DNA of 64,000 nt, from the NCBI GenBank assembly GCA_947471745.1, contig CANJKZ010001146.1, forward strand, positions 1,099,501 through 1,163,500. Direction: 5' to 3'. The notes under the pieces were generated by a model. The model saw nothing but the letters and a program-made list of their open reading frames with translations, was not told where the DNA came from and did no database searches. The DNA is from Closterium sp. Naga37s-1 (taxonomy: Eukaryota; Streptophyta; Zygnematophyceae; Desmidiales; Closteriaceae). The translations under genes were made by a program, and so were the position numbers. Below, one piece after another: positions 1-10,607 of the stretch. Positions within the stretch are counted from its first letter, which is position 1, and every line of letters begins with the position of its first letter.

Positions 1-721
1 CCCGTCGTAATGCAGATCATATTCGCCCGAGCTTACACGCACGAGCATCAATACCAGCTTCTCATTGCACTTGCCGCAAAAATGGCTGAAGAGCCCTTCA
101 AGCTGCTGGTGAGAGCATCTTCGCTTCCGGCTACCGATTCATTACCACTTTTACTTTGCCCAATTTCACTGGTTTTAATTGGAAATTTATACGTCTGGAC
201 AGATCATCGACTCCATCACAGCTTTGTTCAGGGTGGACTTCACGGGGCGTGGAGAGCTCGCGGAGAGACAGGTACAATACGACTAAATGGTCCACCGTAG
301 ATGTGTTGTTTTTATCCTGACAATGTTTCATCCTTCAGCAAAAACTGGCGCAAATGCTTTCAAGAATCACAAAGATATCTGAGGAGTTTAATGTGGCCGT
401 CTTTCTTACGAATCAAGGTACGGACGTGGTTTGAATGACTTTATGTATATTCCAGATGATCGACTCAGCGTTTCTAACTGACTTGTGTAATTGCGTCCTG
501 AACTGGCAGTCATTGCTGACCCTGGAGGAGGGACGTTCGTTGCTGACCCCAAGAAACCTGCTGGAGGTCATGTGATGGCTCATGCATCCACCGTGCGGCT
601 GATGTTCCGCAAGGGTAAGGGAGAGCAGCGCATATGCAAGGTCATCGACTCGCCAAACCTGCCTGAATCTGAAGCTACCTTCGCAATTGCCAACGGAGGA
701 GTCATAGACGCTAAGGATTAG
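1..721 (+). CDS. DMC1: Meiotic recombinase DMC1, C-terminal exons (5' end outside window)
   Basis: RecA/Rad51-family ATPase that pairs homologous chromosomes in meiosis. Four exons can be read: <1-108, 203-271, 339-417 and 510-721 (stop TAG). All introns are GT-AG and the phases join cleanly (0, 0, 1). The translated exons follow plant DMC1 in order: [52 protein letters not shown], then [20 protein letters not shown] and the terminal NGGVIDAKD. The VIADPGGG loop and KKPAGGH are typical of DMC1 rather than RAD51, and are what separate the two paralogues here. The ATP-binding Walker A part lies upstream of the window. Introns are 67-94 bases. The gene converges on STAY-GREEN, with about 280 bases between the two stops. 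Confidence 0.9.
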
Positions 722-998
722 GGTGCTTTAGAAAACGGGAACAATCCAGTTGCGGCTGGGTACATACCGTATGTGGAATAATACGTATCAGGAGTTAGGA
801 CAGGATAGGAGGTTGACACATTCTCTATTATACTATGCTTGCCCTTACAGAAGGAATTGTACACAAACTCAAGCATTACAGAACAAACTATGTACACAAC
901 AAACTCAAGTGTCGGAACAAAAAATGTCCGAGCAAGCAAGAGCAAAAAATGGCAAGGCATGCTTCCTAGCAGCTAGGCCTACACGGTACACAAACACA
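722..998. other. Intergenic region between convergent genes
   Basis: This stretch must hold the 3' ends of DMC1 (+) and STAY-GREEN (-). I see no convincing coding or repeat signal in it. Confidence 0.5.
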
Positions 999-2547
999 CT
1001 AGTTGCTATCACCCTCATATGGAGGTGGAGGGATTTCGAAGCCTGCCATAGCCACTCTTCTCTCTTCAACCGGCCACTGATGCTCCGTCTCAGCTGCTAG
1101 ACCAATAGCTTCGACCACTCTTTGTGCCCCGTAGCTGAGTTGAGATTGCGTCTTCTCTGCTCCAGTCTGCAAGGTAGGGAACAGTGGGCACAGTGGAAGA
1201 TGAAGTTCATATTTGGCATGGACAGAGGTACAGTTCAATTCTCCCAAAAGCCTGAGCTCTTACCTGGGCTGCTGAATGCAGATGTCCCCAGCATTCATGC
1301 CTGTTGTACTCCGGAATGTTTGTACCCACACCAGCGCATCCTCAAGATCTGAAAACACAAGAACAGCTTGTGTGAGATCAACCCACTCACTTGGAACAGC
1401 CATGACACGTGCTTATCAAACGCATACCTGGATGCTTATCGAAGAGTGCCCTGTCACCATGTCTGAACGCCTCCAAAACGACTGGAAGCTCCTTCCTGAA
1501 AATCCAGAATCTGAGAGCTGCAATGGCGTTCAGCAGGAAATGCCCTCCGCTGATGTGGCAGTGGACGTGGAGTGACATGTGGCAGTCTGAACCATTGCAA
1601 GCATGCTCTGGGTGAACCTCTTGCCAAGGGTCCCTCAAGTAGGGCGAACGGAAATCTGCTAGGCTGCAGTGCTGGCGCCACACTGCAAGAACCTCGTCCC
1701 TCTGCAGCCGAGAGTACCAGCCCATAAACTGCATCATGCCAAAGGAAAAAAATAAAATATAAGAGGAAAGAAACAAAATGCGTGAATTCAACGTGAATGA
1801 GTGCTGAGATGTGGGAAGGCCTGAACCTTGCGAAAGAAACGTATGATCTATACGCAATGGACTAAAGAGCAGGGGAGGATAAAGGCCACTTAATCACAGC
1901 CTGAATCGAACTCTACCTGAGATTTGTTGAATTCGTGAGCGATGGCGAGGGTGAGCCCAGCGGTTACATCCGAGTGGGTAAAAGTGTACATCCGGGGCAA
2001 TGGAGCATGTGCTGGGTGCTGCTCTTCCTCTGCTCCCATGAACACCACCTGAAGCTTCTTTGACTCAAAGACCGCTGGGCCGAACAGCCTCGCCTGTGAG
2101 ATTGAGGAAGTGGATTGTGGAGCTAACAGGAAGTGAGTTGCAAAAGAGTCAGAACAGGAGGTATGTGAAGCAAGACACAAAACTCTTCCAGGCCCAGCTG
2201 CATGACCTAAGTTCACACACTAGAATCTCTTCAGACGGAGGCTACTCAAAGTGAAAGACGATTCTTCTCTGCAGTACCTGAACGCGAGACTTCACAGCCG
2301 TTCCCATAGAGTTCCTGCCTCCAGCAGTCAGCCTTGCCTGTCCAGCACCAGCCATCTCCCCATCCCTGAAAGACAACCCACGGCTAGAACTCTGAGAAGA
2401 AAACGAATTATTCTTAGGAGGGAAGGACTTAGCGGAATACGGAGTGGCTACGCGCTTCTGACTCATGGTAGGTCCTGCGAGATGATTCCTGCTACCGCCA
2501 AGGAATTGAACCTTGGACGGAACAGGAGCCAAACCCAAGCTAGCCAT
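999..2547 (-). CDS. SGR: STAY-GREEN / magnesium dechelatase, chloroplast; frame break in exon 4
   Basis: SGR proteins remove Mg from chlorophyll a in plastids during chlorophyll breakdown. Five exons can be read on the minus strand: 2278-2547, 1917-2093, 1428-1728, 1264-1348 and 999-1166, all with GT-AG introns. Exon 1 is Ser/Arg-rich and looks like a transit peptide. Exon 2 begins ARLFGPAVFESKKL and has the TFTHSDVTAGLTLAIA motif. Exon 3 holds the core MSLHVHCHISGGHFLL and KELPVVLEAFRHGD. It also contains an insert of about 25 residues after RDEVLAVW compared with land-plant SGR. Exon 4 reads LEDALVWV, then continues one frame away as NIPEYNRHECWG, which is the expected next block. About 10 nt (including YFHS) appear to be missing, so the frame is broken. 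Exon 5 (TGAEKTQ to GDSN) is in frame with NIPEYN. The C-terminal cysteine motif of land-plant SGR is absent. The family call is firm; whether the gene works is open. Confidence 0.85.
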
Positions 2548-3208
2548 GACGTCACTAGTGATAGTTCTCTTTCTGTGACGGACAAGGGAGGTTGTACCGC
2601 TGCTATTGCGAGGGAGCGAGAACGGTCGCTGAGAAACTGTTGCTGCTCAGGCGTTGTCCGCTCGTTCGTTCGTTGAAAGAGAGAGCATCGACTTATGCAG
2701 AGGGGTTAGACGACAAGAGGAACTCGAGCTCCAGATGACTGTGCTAATGGTTCCCGCAGCTGCTTTTCTATGCTGCTTCCGCTTCCGCTTCTTGATTCGA
2801 CCGCGGGGCTCGCGTCGACGCCACAAGCAGCGAATCAAATTTCCGCTCGACTCCATCGGGACGCACGAAGATTTCAGCATGCGCACTTTCTAGGCTCAAC
2901 ACATGGCGAGTCGCGACGGAATAGAGCCAGATGTCAGAGAGCATAACTGTTCACCAGCTCACCACCTCATCACTTCAACAGCTACACCAGCTCCCTCCGG
3001 CTTGTTATACTGAGAGAGCCGAGCAGGCTATAGCACCGACGTGGCGCGTGCTGGGGGTGTAATGGACGGGCACTAGCATGTCGCTAAAGTGCGCGTTAAT
3101 AGCGAGGCGGGAAGGGCCGACACAAGCTCGCCACGTCAATAGCATCACCTGCTGCGCTGGAGCCTATTTGCAGTTTCACATGTACTCACTACGAGTGTAC
3201 TCTAATAA
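2548..3208. other. Upstream region of STAY-GREEN
   Basis: This region probably contains the 5' UTR and promoter of SGR. Short ORFs occur on both strands (for example 2647-2893) but resemble nothing I know and lack a gene-like context. No repeat is evident until the dispersed repeat that begins near 3209. Confidence 0.4.
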
Positions 3209-3269
3209 AGAATCTTAGCATGATTCATGTAACAATATTTGAAGCCGTTATTCCAGATTGAAGACAACT
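3209..3269. repeat. Left arm of dispersed inverted repeat (continues at 15723)
   Basis: Removing Gypsy-1 joins 3209-3269 to 15723-15803. The joined ~140-bp sequence is nearly the reverse complement of 22640-22764, including GAATCTTAGCATGATTC and the stretch around CAACTCATTCTCAACC. Gypsy-1 inserted inside it at CAACT. The origin of the repeat is unknown. Confidence 0.75.
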
Positions 3270-3609
3270 TGTTACGAGTGCAATTGAGTGAACGAGCGAG
3301 GATTGCACTATCGAGACAAGATACAATGAGCAAAAGATTGAGTGAAAAATATACAGCGAAGCTACGGTGGTAACGGTAACGTGGGAAATTGGGGTGCGCG
3401 ACGGGCCTGGTGCCGAGGTTGGGGACTGTCGAGGCGGAGGTCCGGAGCGCGGGTTACCAACCGAACCGTGTGGTTGGGTCGCATCGTGAACAGTGGCGGG
3501 AATGGTGTCGAGGCGAATGTCGCGAGTGGTAACGGAATATTGTGGGGTGCTGTCAGTGGTGAACGAGCTGAGCAGGGACGCGAAGTAAGGAAAAGGAATT
3601 TTCCTTACA
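3270..3609 (-). repeat. Gypsy-1 3' LTR
   Basis: This LTR is 340 bp and starts TGTTACGAG and ends CCTTACA in plus-strand order. The partner LTR at 15240-15722 has the same length once the inserted solo LTR and its TSD are removed. Confidence 0.9.
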
Positions 3610-3624
3610 CTACCCCCCCCCCTC
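3610..3624 (-). promoter_or_regulatory. Gypsy-1 polypurine tract
   Basis: On the element's sense strand a run of about ten G preceded by GA lies directly before the 3' LTR. This is the expected position for the plus-strand primer of reverse transcription. Confidence 0.75.
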
Positions 3625-3637
3625 AAGGAGGCCTCCC

Positions 3638-4012
3638 TTACGAGAGCGCGTGTATATCTCGGAAATTTCGGCTGCGCAGGTACTCGTTGAGGACGGGGTG
3701 GTTTTCGATTTTGTCCAGTGGAACCCAATTGTCCTCGGTGGTCGTGCGGTCTCTCCAGCGGATGAGAAATTCAACCCTTCGGGCTCCTCGTGGGTCACGA
3801 ACTCGGTGGCTAAGAATCTTTTCGGGCGTGATGACTAGCTCGGTCGGTGGTCGTGTCATGCTGGCTGGGCGATTTCGGGCCAGCTGGCTGGTGGATGGAA
3901 TGTAGGGGCGAAGCAGGCTGACGTGGAAGGAGGGGCTGACGTACCAGTCAGCGGGGAGGAGGAGGTGGGCGGTGACCGTGTGATCATGTGGCTGATGCGA
4001 AATGGCCCGCAA
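3638..4012 (-). pseudogene. Gypsy-1 pol C-terminus with chromodomain
   Basis: The reading frame ends with a chromodomain: EKILSHRVRDPRGARR, VEFLIRWRDRTTTEDNWVP, then a short helix-like tail. The aromatic and acidic residues that form the chromodomain cage region (FLIRW, EDNWVP) are visible. It is one frame away from the upstream integrase (4071-5526), so a frame break separates them near 4040. A chromodomain after integrase marks a chromovirus. Confidence 0.85.
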
Positions 4013-4070
4013 TATCGGGGGCGGAGTTTCGGGGTTATGGGCAGGCGGAGGTTTTGGGTGTCGAGTAGAA

Positions 4071-5526
4071 CTAAGTCGTCGACGGGTTGTCGGGATTCGG
4101 GGTCATGGGTACTGTACGGTCTTGTCCGTAGTTCAGGTAAAATGGTGACTGTTGGGTCGTGGCAGATGGCGAGTTATTGTACGCGAATTCGATTAGTGGC
4201 GGTTGCTGTTCCCAGGTGGTGGGGTCGTCGCACGTGGCTCGGATTAACTGTTCCATGGTCTGGTTTGTCCGTTCTGTCTGTCCGTCGGTTTCGGGGTGGT
4301 ACGAAGAACTGAACTGCAGCCTCGTGCCGAAATGCTGCCACAGGTTCCGCCAGAAATTGCTGGTAAATTTCGTGTCGCGGTCGCTGATGATCGCTGCTGG
4401 TATCCCGTGTAATCGAACAATGGTTGCGATGAAGAGGCGGGCCGTTTCTTCGGCTGTGGTTGATTTTTTGCATGCTGCGAAGTGTGCCATTTTCGTCAAT
4501 CGATCGACGACGACCAGGATCGCGTCGTTCCCACTTGCACCGGCCGGTAACCCCGTGATGAAGTCCATTGTCACCTGCTGCCAAGCACGCTCTGGGGGTG
4601 GTATCGGCTGCAACTGCCCTGCCGGTCGCTTCCGTGATGATTTCATGACTTGGCAGGTGGGACACGATGCCACGTGTCGTTGCACGTCGGTCAACATTTC
4701 GGGCCAGTAGTAGTACCGCTGCAGCTGCTGCCGTGTTTTTTCTACTCCGAAATGTCCGGAGGTGACCCCGTTGTGTGCCTCCTGCAACAGTAATTCCCGT
4801 AGGAGTGTGTAGCCCGGTACCCAGATTCGATCGGTGCCGGCTTTTACGTAATAGACCCCCCTTGCTGCCGCAAACTGCTGCGAATTTCCGCCTGTAAAAA
4901 ATGGGTCGGTCTGATAACCGTGGGTAAATAGGCCTGTCAGCAGTGGGCTGGTCTGGGCGAGTAGTATGGCGTGGACTTGGGCTGTGGGCCGGGTTAATGC
5001 GTCGGCGATATTTGATGCCCCCTTTTTGTAGGTGACCGTGTAGTGAAAATTCGACTCGAGGTAGTCGAGCCAGCGGATTTGTCGTGGGTTGAGGTGGGGT
5101 TGCGCGCGGAGGTACTGTAGAGATTTGTGGTCTGTCCGTACTGTCACGTCGGCGCCGATCAAGTAACAGCGCCACACTTTGAAAGCATGCACGATCGCAA
5201 GCATTTCAAAAAGAGCCGTGCTGTTCGCAATTGATCTATCAGTTCGTCGGCGCGGGGGATGGGGTATCGCGATTTTACTATAACCCTGTTCAGTGCTCTG
5301 TAGTCGATGCACATGCGAAATCCTCCGTCCTTTTTCGGTGTGAACAGGATCGGTGCGGCGAATGGGGATGAGCTCGATCGGATGAATTTCTTATCTAACG
5401 GGTAATCTAACTGCTTCCGTAACTCGTCGAGCTCGGGCTGTGTCAGTCTGAACTGTCGCTGTACGGTTGGCTGTGCCCCGGGCTCTAATGTTCTTCGGTG
5501 ATCATGCGCTCGCTGAGGTGACAGAC
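4071..5526 (-). pseudogene. Gypsy-1 RT fragment, RNase H and integrase
   Basis: Downstream of the Copia-1 insertion the RT fingers are readable (LTQPELDELRKQLDYPLDKK, PILFTPKKDGGFRMCIDYR, RYPIPRADELIDQLRTARLF). The sequence then jumps near 5210 straight to RNase H (LAIVHAFKVW, VTVRTDHKSLQYL, ASNIADALTRP). The whole RT palm with the YxDD catalytic motif is gone. The integrase follows, with an HHCC zinc region ending CPTCQ. The DDE residues lie in VTMDFITGLP, IISDRDTKFTSNFW and YHPETDGQTERTNQ. The integrase is unbroken over about 270 residues. Confidence 0.88.
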
Positions 5527-5531
5527 CCTCC

Positions 5532-5659
5532 TGTGAGAGAATTGAGGAATGAATGAACTAGAAATGAGATGGGTACAAGTAGGAAACACAAAAGTGTTGT
5601 ACCCTCTAAGGACTACCCTACTACAGCCTAAACAAACTATAGCAAGTATAAGTTTGACA
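5532..5659 (-). repeat. Copia-1 3' LTR with adjoining PPT
   Basis: The LTR is 128 bp. On the sense strand the purine run ATGGGGGTG lies directly before TGTCAAACTT, which fits a polypurine tract at 5660-5668. Confidence 0.9.
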
Positions 5660-5888
5660 CACCCCCATAGGCAAAGTGGGGGAGAACAAGAGGTCACAAG
5701 ACCAGTCAAGAAAGGCAAAGCAAGCTCAGGGTGGATCACAAAGTCACCACGCAGTCTGAGCACAAGCAAATGGCCACAAGGCCAGTTCACATGCAGTGTT
5801 ATATAAAGGAGAACAAACAATACAGTAAATACAACCTAGCAAGAGTAAGCATGCAGGTATATGTATAAAGAGTACAGTATAGGCAGAG

Positions 5889-7550
5889 TCAAGAAGAAAG
5901 CAAGTGAGGCACAGTAGGTACAAGGCCTAACACAGTACAGAAACGCTGATGATCACAAGGCTGAAGTGCCTTGGTGAAAACATCAGCAGTGTTGGCCTGA
6001 GAGGCCACGTAAGCAAGACGAAGCTGGCCACGCTGCTGCAACTCTCGAGCAAGGAAGTAGCGCAGAGCAATGTGCTTCGTTCTGTGCTCCAGTCTGTGCT
6101 CCTGACACAAGGCCAGCATGGCCTTGTTGTCGACGTACAGAACTGGAGGAGAACGAGGCGCCTCTCCCAAGTCGGTCAGCAGGTAGGTAAGCCAGCGTAG
6201 CTCTTGTGCAGCCATGGCCCCAGCGTAGATCTCAGCCTCACAACTGGAGCTGAGAACAGAAGAAGAGCGGGTAGACCGCCAAGAGACAGAACCGGAGCCA
6301 AGACTGAAGGTGTAACCCTGTGACGACCGCTGCATAGCCAAGTCGTCAACCCAGAAGGCGTCAGCGTGACCAGTGAGGACAACTCGAGCCCGTCCTCCAA
6401 GCACGAGCCCCATGCCCGATGTACTGCACAAGTATCGCAACACCCTCTTCGCAGCATCCCAGTGCACCTTTCGGTGCCTGCCGGGAGCCACATAGCGAGC
6501 CAGAAGGCTGAGAGGGTATGCGAGGTCAGGTCGTGTGCAAGTCATCAGGTACATGAGGCAGCCCACAAGCTCTGGATACGGGCCACTCGGCTCTACGGAC
6601 TCGTCCGAAGGTGGAGCTGAGAGCGAGTGACCGGTAGGCAGAGGAGTGGACTGTGGCGAGGAGTACGTGAAGCCGAAGCGCTGAAGGACCTGCTGCACCA
6701 TGTGTGACTGAGTCAAGGTAATGGTGCGCTGTGCTCTATCCCGGGTGATCCGCAAGCCAAGATAGCTTGTCAGCTCACCCACGTCTGTGCACGTGTGTCT
6801 CTTCTGCAGCTCGGACTTCACGTGGGCGAGTGCCTCAGTGTCAGCAGTAGCAAAGACAAGGTCGTCTACGTACACGAGAGCGTAGAACGGCGGCAGAGTA
6901 GTGTCAGTGCGTAAGAACAGAGAAGGGTCAGCAGTGGAAGGAGCAAAACCAAGAGAAGCAAGAGTCGTCCTGAGCGTGTCGTGCCACTCACGAGGTGCCT
7001 GGCAGAGACCGTAGACTGGCCGCCGGAGGCTCCACTCGGTACCAGCAGGAAACGACCCAGTGAAGCCAGGTGGGCGGCGCAGCCAGATCTCCTCGTGCAG
7101 GCTGCCCTGTAGGAAGGCTGTGCTGAAGTCAAGCGAGTGGAGCTTGTAGTCACGCTGAGCAGCAACGTGCAGCAGTACCCGAAGAGTGGTCATCTTCGGG
7201 GTAGGGGAGAAGGTCTGAAAGAAGTCAACTCCTTGTCGCTGGCTGAAGCCACGTGCAACGTAACGCGCCTTGAAGGCAGGCGGAGAACCCGGCGGCCGCT
7301 TCACCCTAAAGATCCACATGCCACTGACGATGTTCGCCCCAGGTGGGGGAAACTCGTCTACATAGGTGCCTGTGGACTTCCAGGAAGCCATCTCGGCGTC
7401 CATGGCTGCCTGCCACTGAGAGGAGTAGGGACCCTCTATCGCCTCTGCGTAAGAGCGCGTGGTCAGGATGTCTAGTGCATCCGGGTCTCCCTCAGGGGCA
7501 AGCAGCATGGACACGAGATGAGGTGAAGCAGTGGCAAAGCACTCAAAGTC
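5889..7550 (-). pseudogene. Copia-1 reverse transcriptase and RNase H
   Basis: One open frame of about 550 codons runs to the stop at 5889. RT motifs in order are WIFRVKRPPG, KARYVARGFSQ, LDFSTAFLQG, VYGLCQAPREWHDTL and the catalytic ALVYVDDLVFA. Then come the copia-type SYLGLRI and CLMYLMTCTRPDLAYP. RNase H follows, with HADAFWVDD, SSSCEAEIYAGAMAAQELRW, YVDNKAM and ANTADVFTKAL. An in-frame TAG at 7549-7551 separates it from the integrase frame. Related copies read EDRQ-ED or EDRQ-EE here, so one base change (GAG to TAG) explains the stop. Otherwise the enzyme looks complete. Confidence 0.9.
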
Positions 7551-10500
7551 CTACTGCCTGTCCTCAAGGACGTCCGTGCTAAGAGCACACTCACCCCCGA
7601 CGGACGGAGGACAGACAGACGCAGACGCAGACTCAGCAACAAGACTAGTGGCGTAGTCTAGGCGACAGGCTGCAGCAAAGTCAACGAGCTCAGTAACAAG
7701 AGCAGACGCAGCAGTGGACTCAAACAAAGGGTCAGTGACAGCAGTGGCCAGAAAGCGCGTGACCGCCGGACGAGCAGCACGAAGGGAGTCAGACTCCGGG
7801 TCCGGACCGACAGGAAGAGAGGACGCAGGAGGAGACGGCAGAGGGACACGCTGCAGAGCAGTGGAAGGACGCAATGTCATAGAGTGAGTGCCTGGGACAG
7901 GAGGGAGACGCGGACGCGAAACACGACCAGCGCGAACTGTACGGACAGGCGACGCAGAACGAGACGCAGGCGACACAGGACGAGACTCAGGCCCACGACG
8001 CTCCGTAAGACCTCTAGTCGGTCCAGAGTAAGGACCGGGCAGTGGAGAGGCCAGCTGCAACTGCGACTGGGACTGGACAGGCGGCGGACTCAGGAAAGGA
8101 GGAGGAGGACCAGGAGAAGGCGGGGAGCCAAGAACCTGCTGAAGGAGCGGAACGTAGTACGGCCGCGGCCGCGTAGCGCCTCCAGAAACAGCAGAGACAG
8201 GACCTGCACCCTTAGCCCCAGGGTCTCCAGTCCCAGCAGCACCTCCAGCACCCCCAGTAGCTCCAGCAGCTCCAGCAGCTCCAGCACCTCCAGCACCTCC
8301 AGCAGCTCCAGCACCAGCAGGACCAGTACCAGCAGCTCCCGCACCAGCAGCACCTCCAGCAGCGCCAGCACAAGCAGCACCTCCAGCAGCTCCAGCACCA
8401 GCAGCACCACCAGCAGCTCCAGAACCACCAGCAGCTCCAGCACCACCAGCAGCTCCAGCACCAGCAGCACCTCCAGTAGCTCCAGCACCAGCCGCACCTC
8501 CAGCAGCTCCAGCACCACCAGCACCTCCAGTAGCTCCAGCACCAGCAGCACCTCCAGCAGCTCCAGCAGCACCTCCAGCAGCACCTCCAGCAGCACCTCC
8601 AGCACCTCCAGCAGCTCCAGCAGGAGCAGCACCCCGACAGCGCCGAGAGTACCACTCACGAAGCTGCTGAGGAGAGAGAGGCTCCCGTCGCAACGGGACA
8701 CCTAGAGCACCTCCAGACGCAGTACGTGTAGGCGCAACACCCCCAGGCTCAGCACCCCCAGGCTCAGCACTCCCAGACTCAGCACCCCCAGGCTCCACAC
8801 GCTCAGGCTCAGCACCCCCAGGCCCCGCACCCACAGGCTCAGCACCCCTAGTAGCACCTGAGTCGACAGCTACCTCGACCGCCTCGGCAGGGTCTACTTG
8901 GGACACACCTGAGGGGGCAGGACCCTGGGGGGGGAGGGGGTCTACCGGGGGAGTACCTGGTGCGAGGAAGAGCGACGGGGGGGGGGGAGAGGCAGTGCGG
9001 TAGGGGAAGAGACGGTAGTACGACACCGACTCGTCAAACGTGACGTCCTGAGAGGACAGAACACGACGCGAGGTGGGGTGGTAGAACTGCCACCCGGGTG
9101 CGTCAGGGGGGAAGCCAAGGAAGACACAGGGAACGGCACGGGAGGACAGCTTGTCCGCTGTAGCATCGCGGTCAAAAGCTCGAGATCCCCAGACACGGAA
9201 CGCGGACGCATCGCCAACCTTCCCCGTCCACCGCAGAGTAGGTGTGGTCTCCGGCAAGGAGACACGAGGCTGAAGGTTGATCTGATGCGCTGCGTACTGA
9301 ACCGCGAACGGCCACAGAAAATGGGGAGCAGCCGCATGGATCATGGACGTACGAGCGACGTCCATGACCATGCCAATGCGGCGCTCAGCAATCCCATTTT
9401 GCTGCGGGGAGGCCGGAAGCGTGAACGTCTGGCGGATGCCCTCAGAACGACAGAAGGCCCTCAAGAGGTCGGAGGAAAACTCCCCGCCTCTGTCTGAGTG
9501 CAGACGCAGAACAGGAAGGTCTGAGCCGAAACTCTCACTGAGCTGGCGACGAGCACCGCGGATCCAGTCGATCAACACCTCAGGGACCTCACCCTTGCTG
9601 CGCAAGGGGAAGACTGTGGTGTAACGCGAGTAGTCGTCAACGACCAGCAGGAAGTAACGCTCGTGACCCTGTCCACGGACGCGGGCTGGGCCCCACATGT
9701 CCATGTGAAGAGTCTGCAGAGGAGCCTCAGTCGGAGGGAACAAGGAGGAGTGAGGGGCGGCGCGCTGCCGGCCCTCGACACAAGGAACACAGGTGGGGGC
9801 AGGCCCCGGAGGAAGGGGAGGGAGGGACCTGGGGAGACCAGAGACAAGGGTACGGGAGGCCATACCTCGAAGACGAGGCAGGGAGGGGTGACCAAGGTGG
9901 TGGTGCCAAAGGAGAGTCTCGTGCGACAGAGGACGACACGAGCAGGGGGCAGACGCAGGACTAGACCTGGACGCGGCAGCAAACACCTGACTAGACGCAG
10001 CTACCTGACCAGACACAGAGACCGGAGGAGGCGCAGTAGTCAGTGTGTACAGACTCGACCCTGGCCGACGGGTGAACGTGGCCAGGTGGCGGCCCGTCCG
10101 AGAGCAAGTGCAGTGGGTCACACGCTGACCTCCAGGGGTGAACTGGTCAACCCACGCGTCCTGGAGGTCAGCTCCACTCACCAAGTTCGTAGAGAACGAG
10201 GGGAGGTGGAGTCCCGACAGCAAGCCCGACGGGGTCGCAGGACACGGTAGAACTGTAGAGGAGCGTGCAAGGACTGGGCCCCCTGAGGGGTCAGCAAGGG
10301 AGACCGCAACAGGCCGGCTGAGCGGCGTGAGCGTGGTGCTGTCTCTAAAGAAAGAGCGCGAAGCACCAGAGTCAAGTGTGAAAGTGTGCAAGGCCTCAGT
10401 AGGTGCAGTACCAGAGAGAGTAGACGTACCAGCACCTGGAGCAGCAGACGCACTAGCACCTAGGGCAGCAGCCGCACTAGCACCTAGAGCAGCAGCTGCA

Positions 10501-10607
10501 GTGCCCGGGTCGGGCGGGACACTCAGGTAACAGTCACCCTCAGTAATATCAGCAAGAGCATACATGGCAGCAAGGATAGCATCAAAATCTAGATCAAAGA
10601 TAGGCAC
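7551..10607 (-). pseudogene. Copia-1 protease, integrase and long Gly/Ala linker
   Basis: The frame is about 1,018 codons. The aspartic protease motif FTLDSGASRSFF lies near the start. The GAG-pre-integrase block LLWHHHLGHPSLPRLRGM and a CVPCVEG zinc half follow. Integrase then shows HMDMWGPARV, a catalytic region FLLVVDDYSRYT, HSDRGGEFSSDLL and QQNGIAERR. The C-terminal half is a low-complexity linker: repeats of GAEPGG type (about 8720-8850) and a run of Ala/Gly pentads (about 8230-8640), before Pro/Ser-rich sequence leading to RT. The linker separates integrase from RT by several hundred residues, which is unusually long for copia. Confidence 0.88.

Noticed and set aside
1270-1310. A 26-nt mini-intron that would repair the STAY-GREEN frame
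   Set aside because: GT-AG ends exist (GTACAAACATTC...ACAG), but 26 nt is below plausible intron size, and splicing there would delete the conserved NIPEYN and give a stop.
2647-2893. Opposing 79-codon ORFs upstream of STAY-GREEN
   Set aside because: They overlap on both strands, lack homology I can recognise and lie in the probable promoter or 5' UTR.
7884-8705. Long Ser/Thr-rich plus-strand ORF, and a Leu-rich minus-strand ORF at 8090-8701
   Set aside because: Both are alternative-frame readings of the repetitive Gly/Ala linker of Copia-1. Only the frame with protease and integrase motifs is real.
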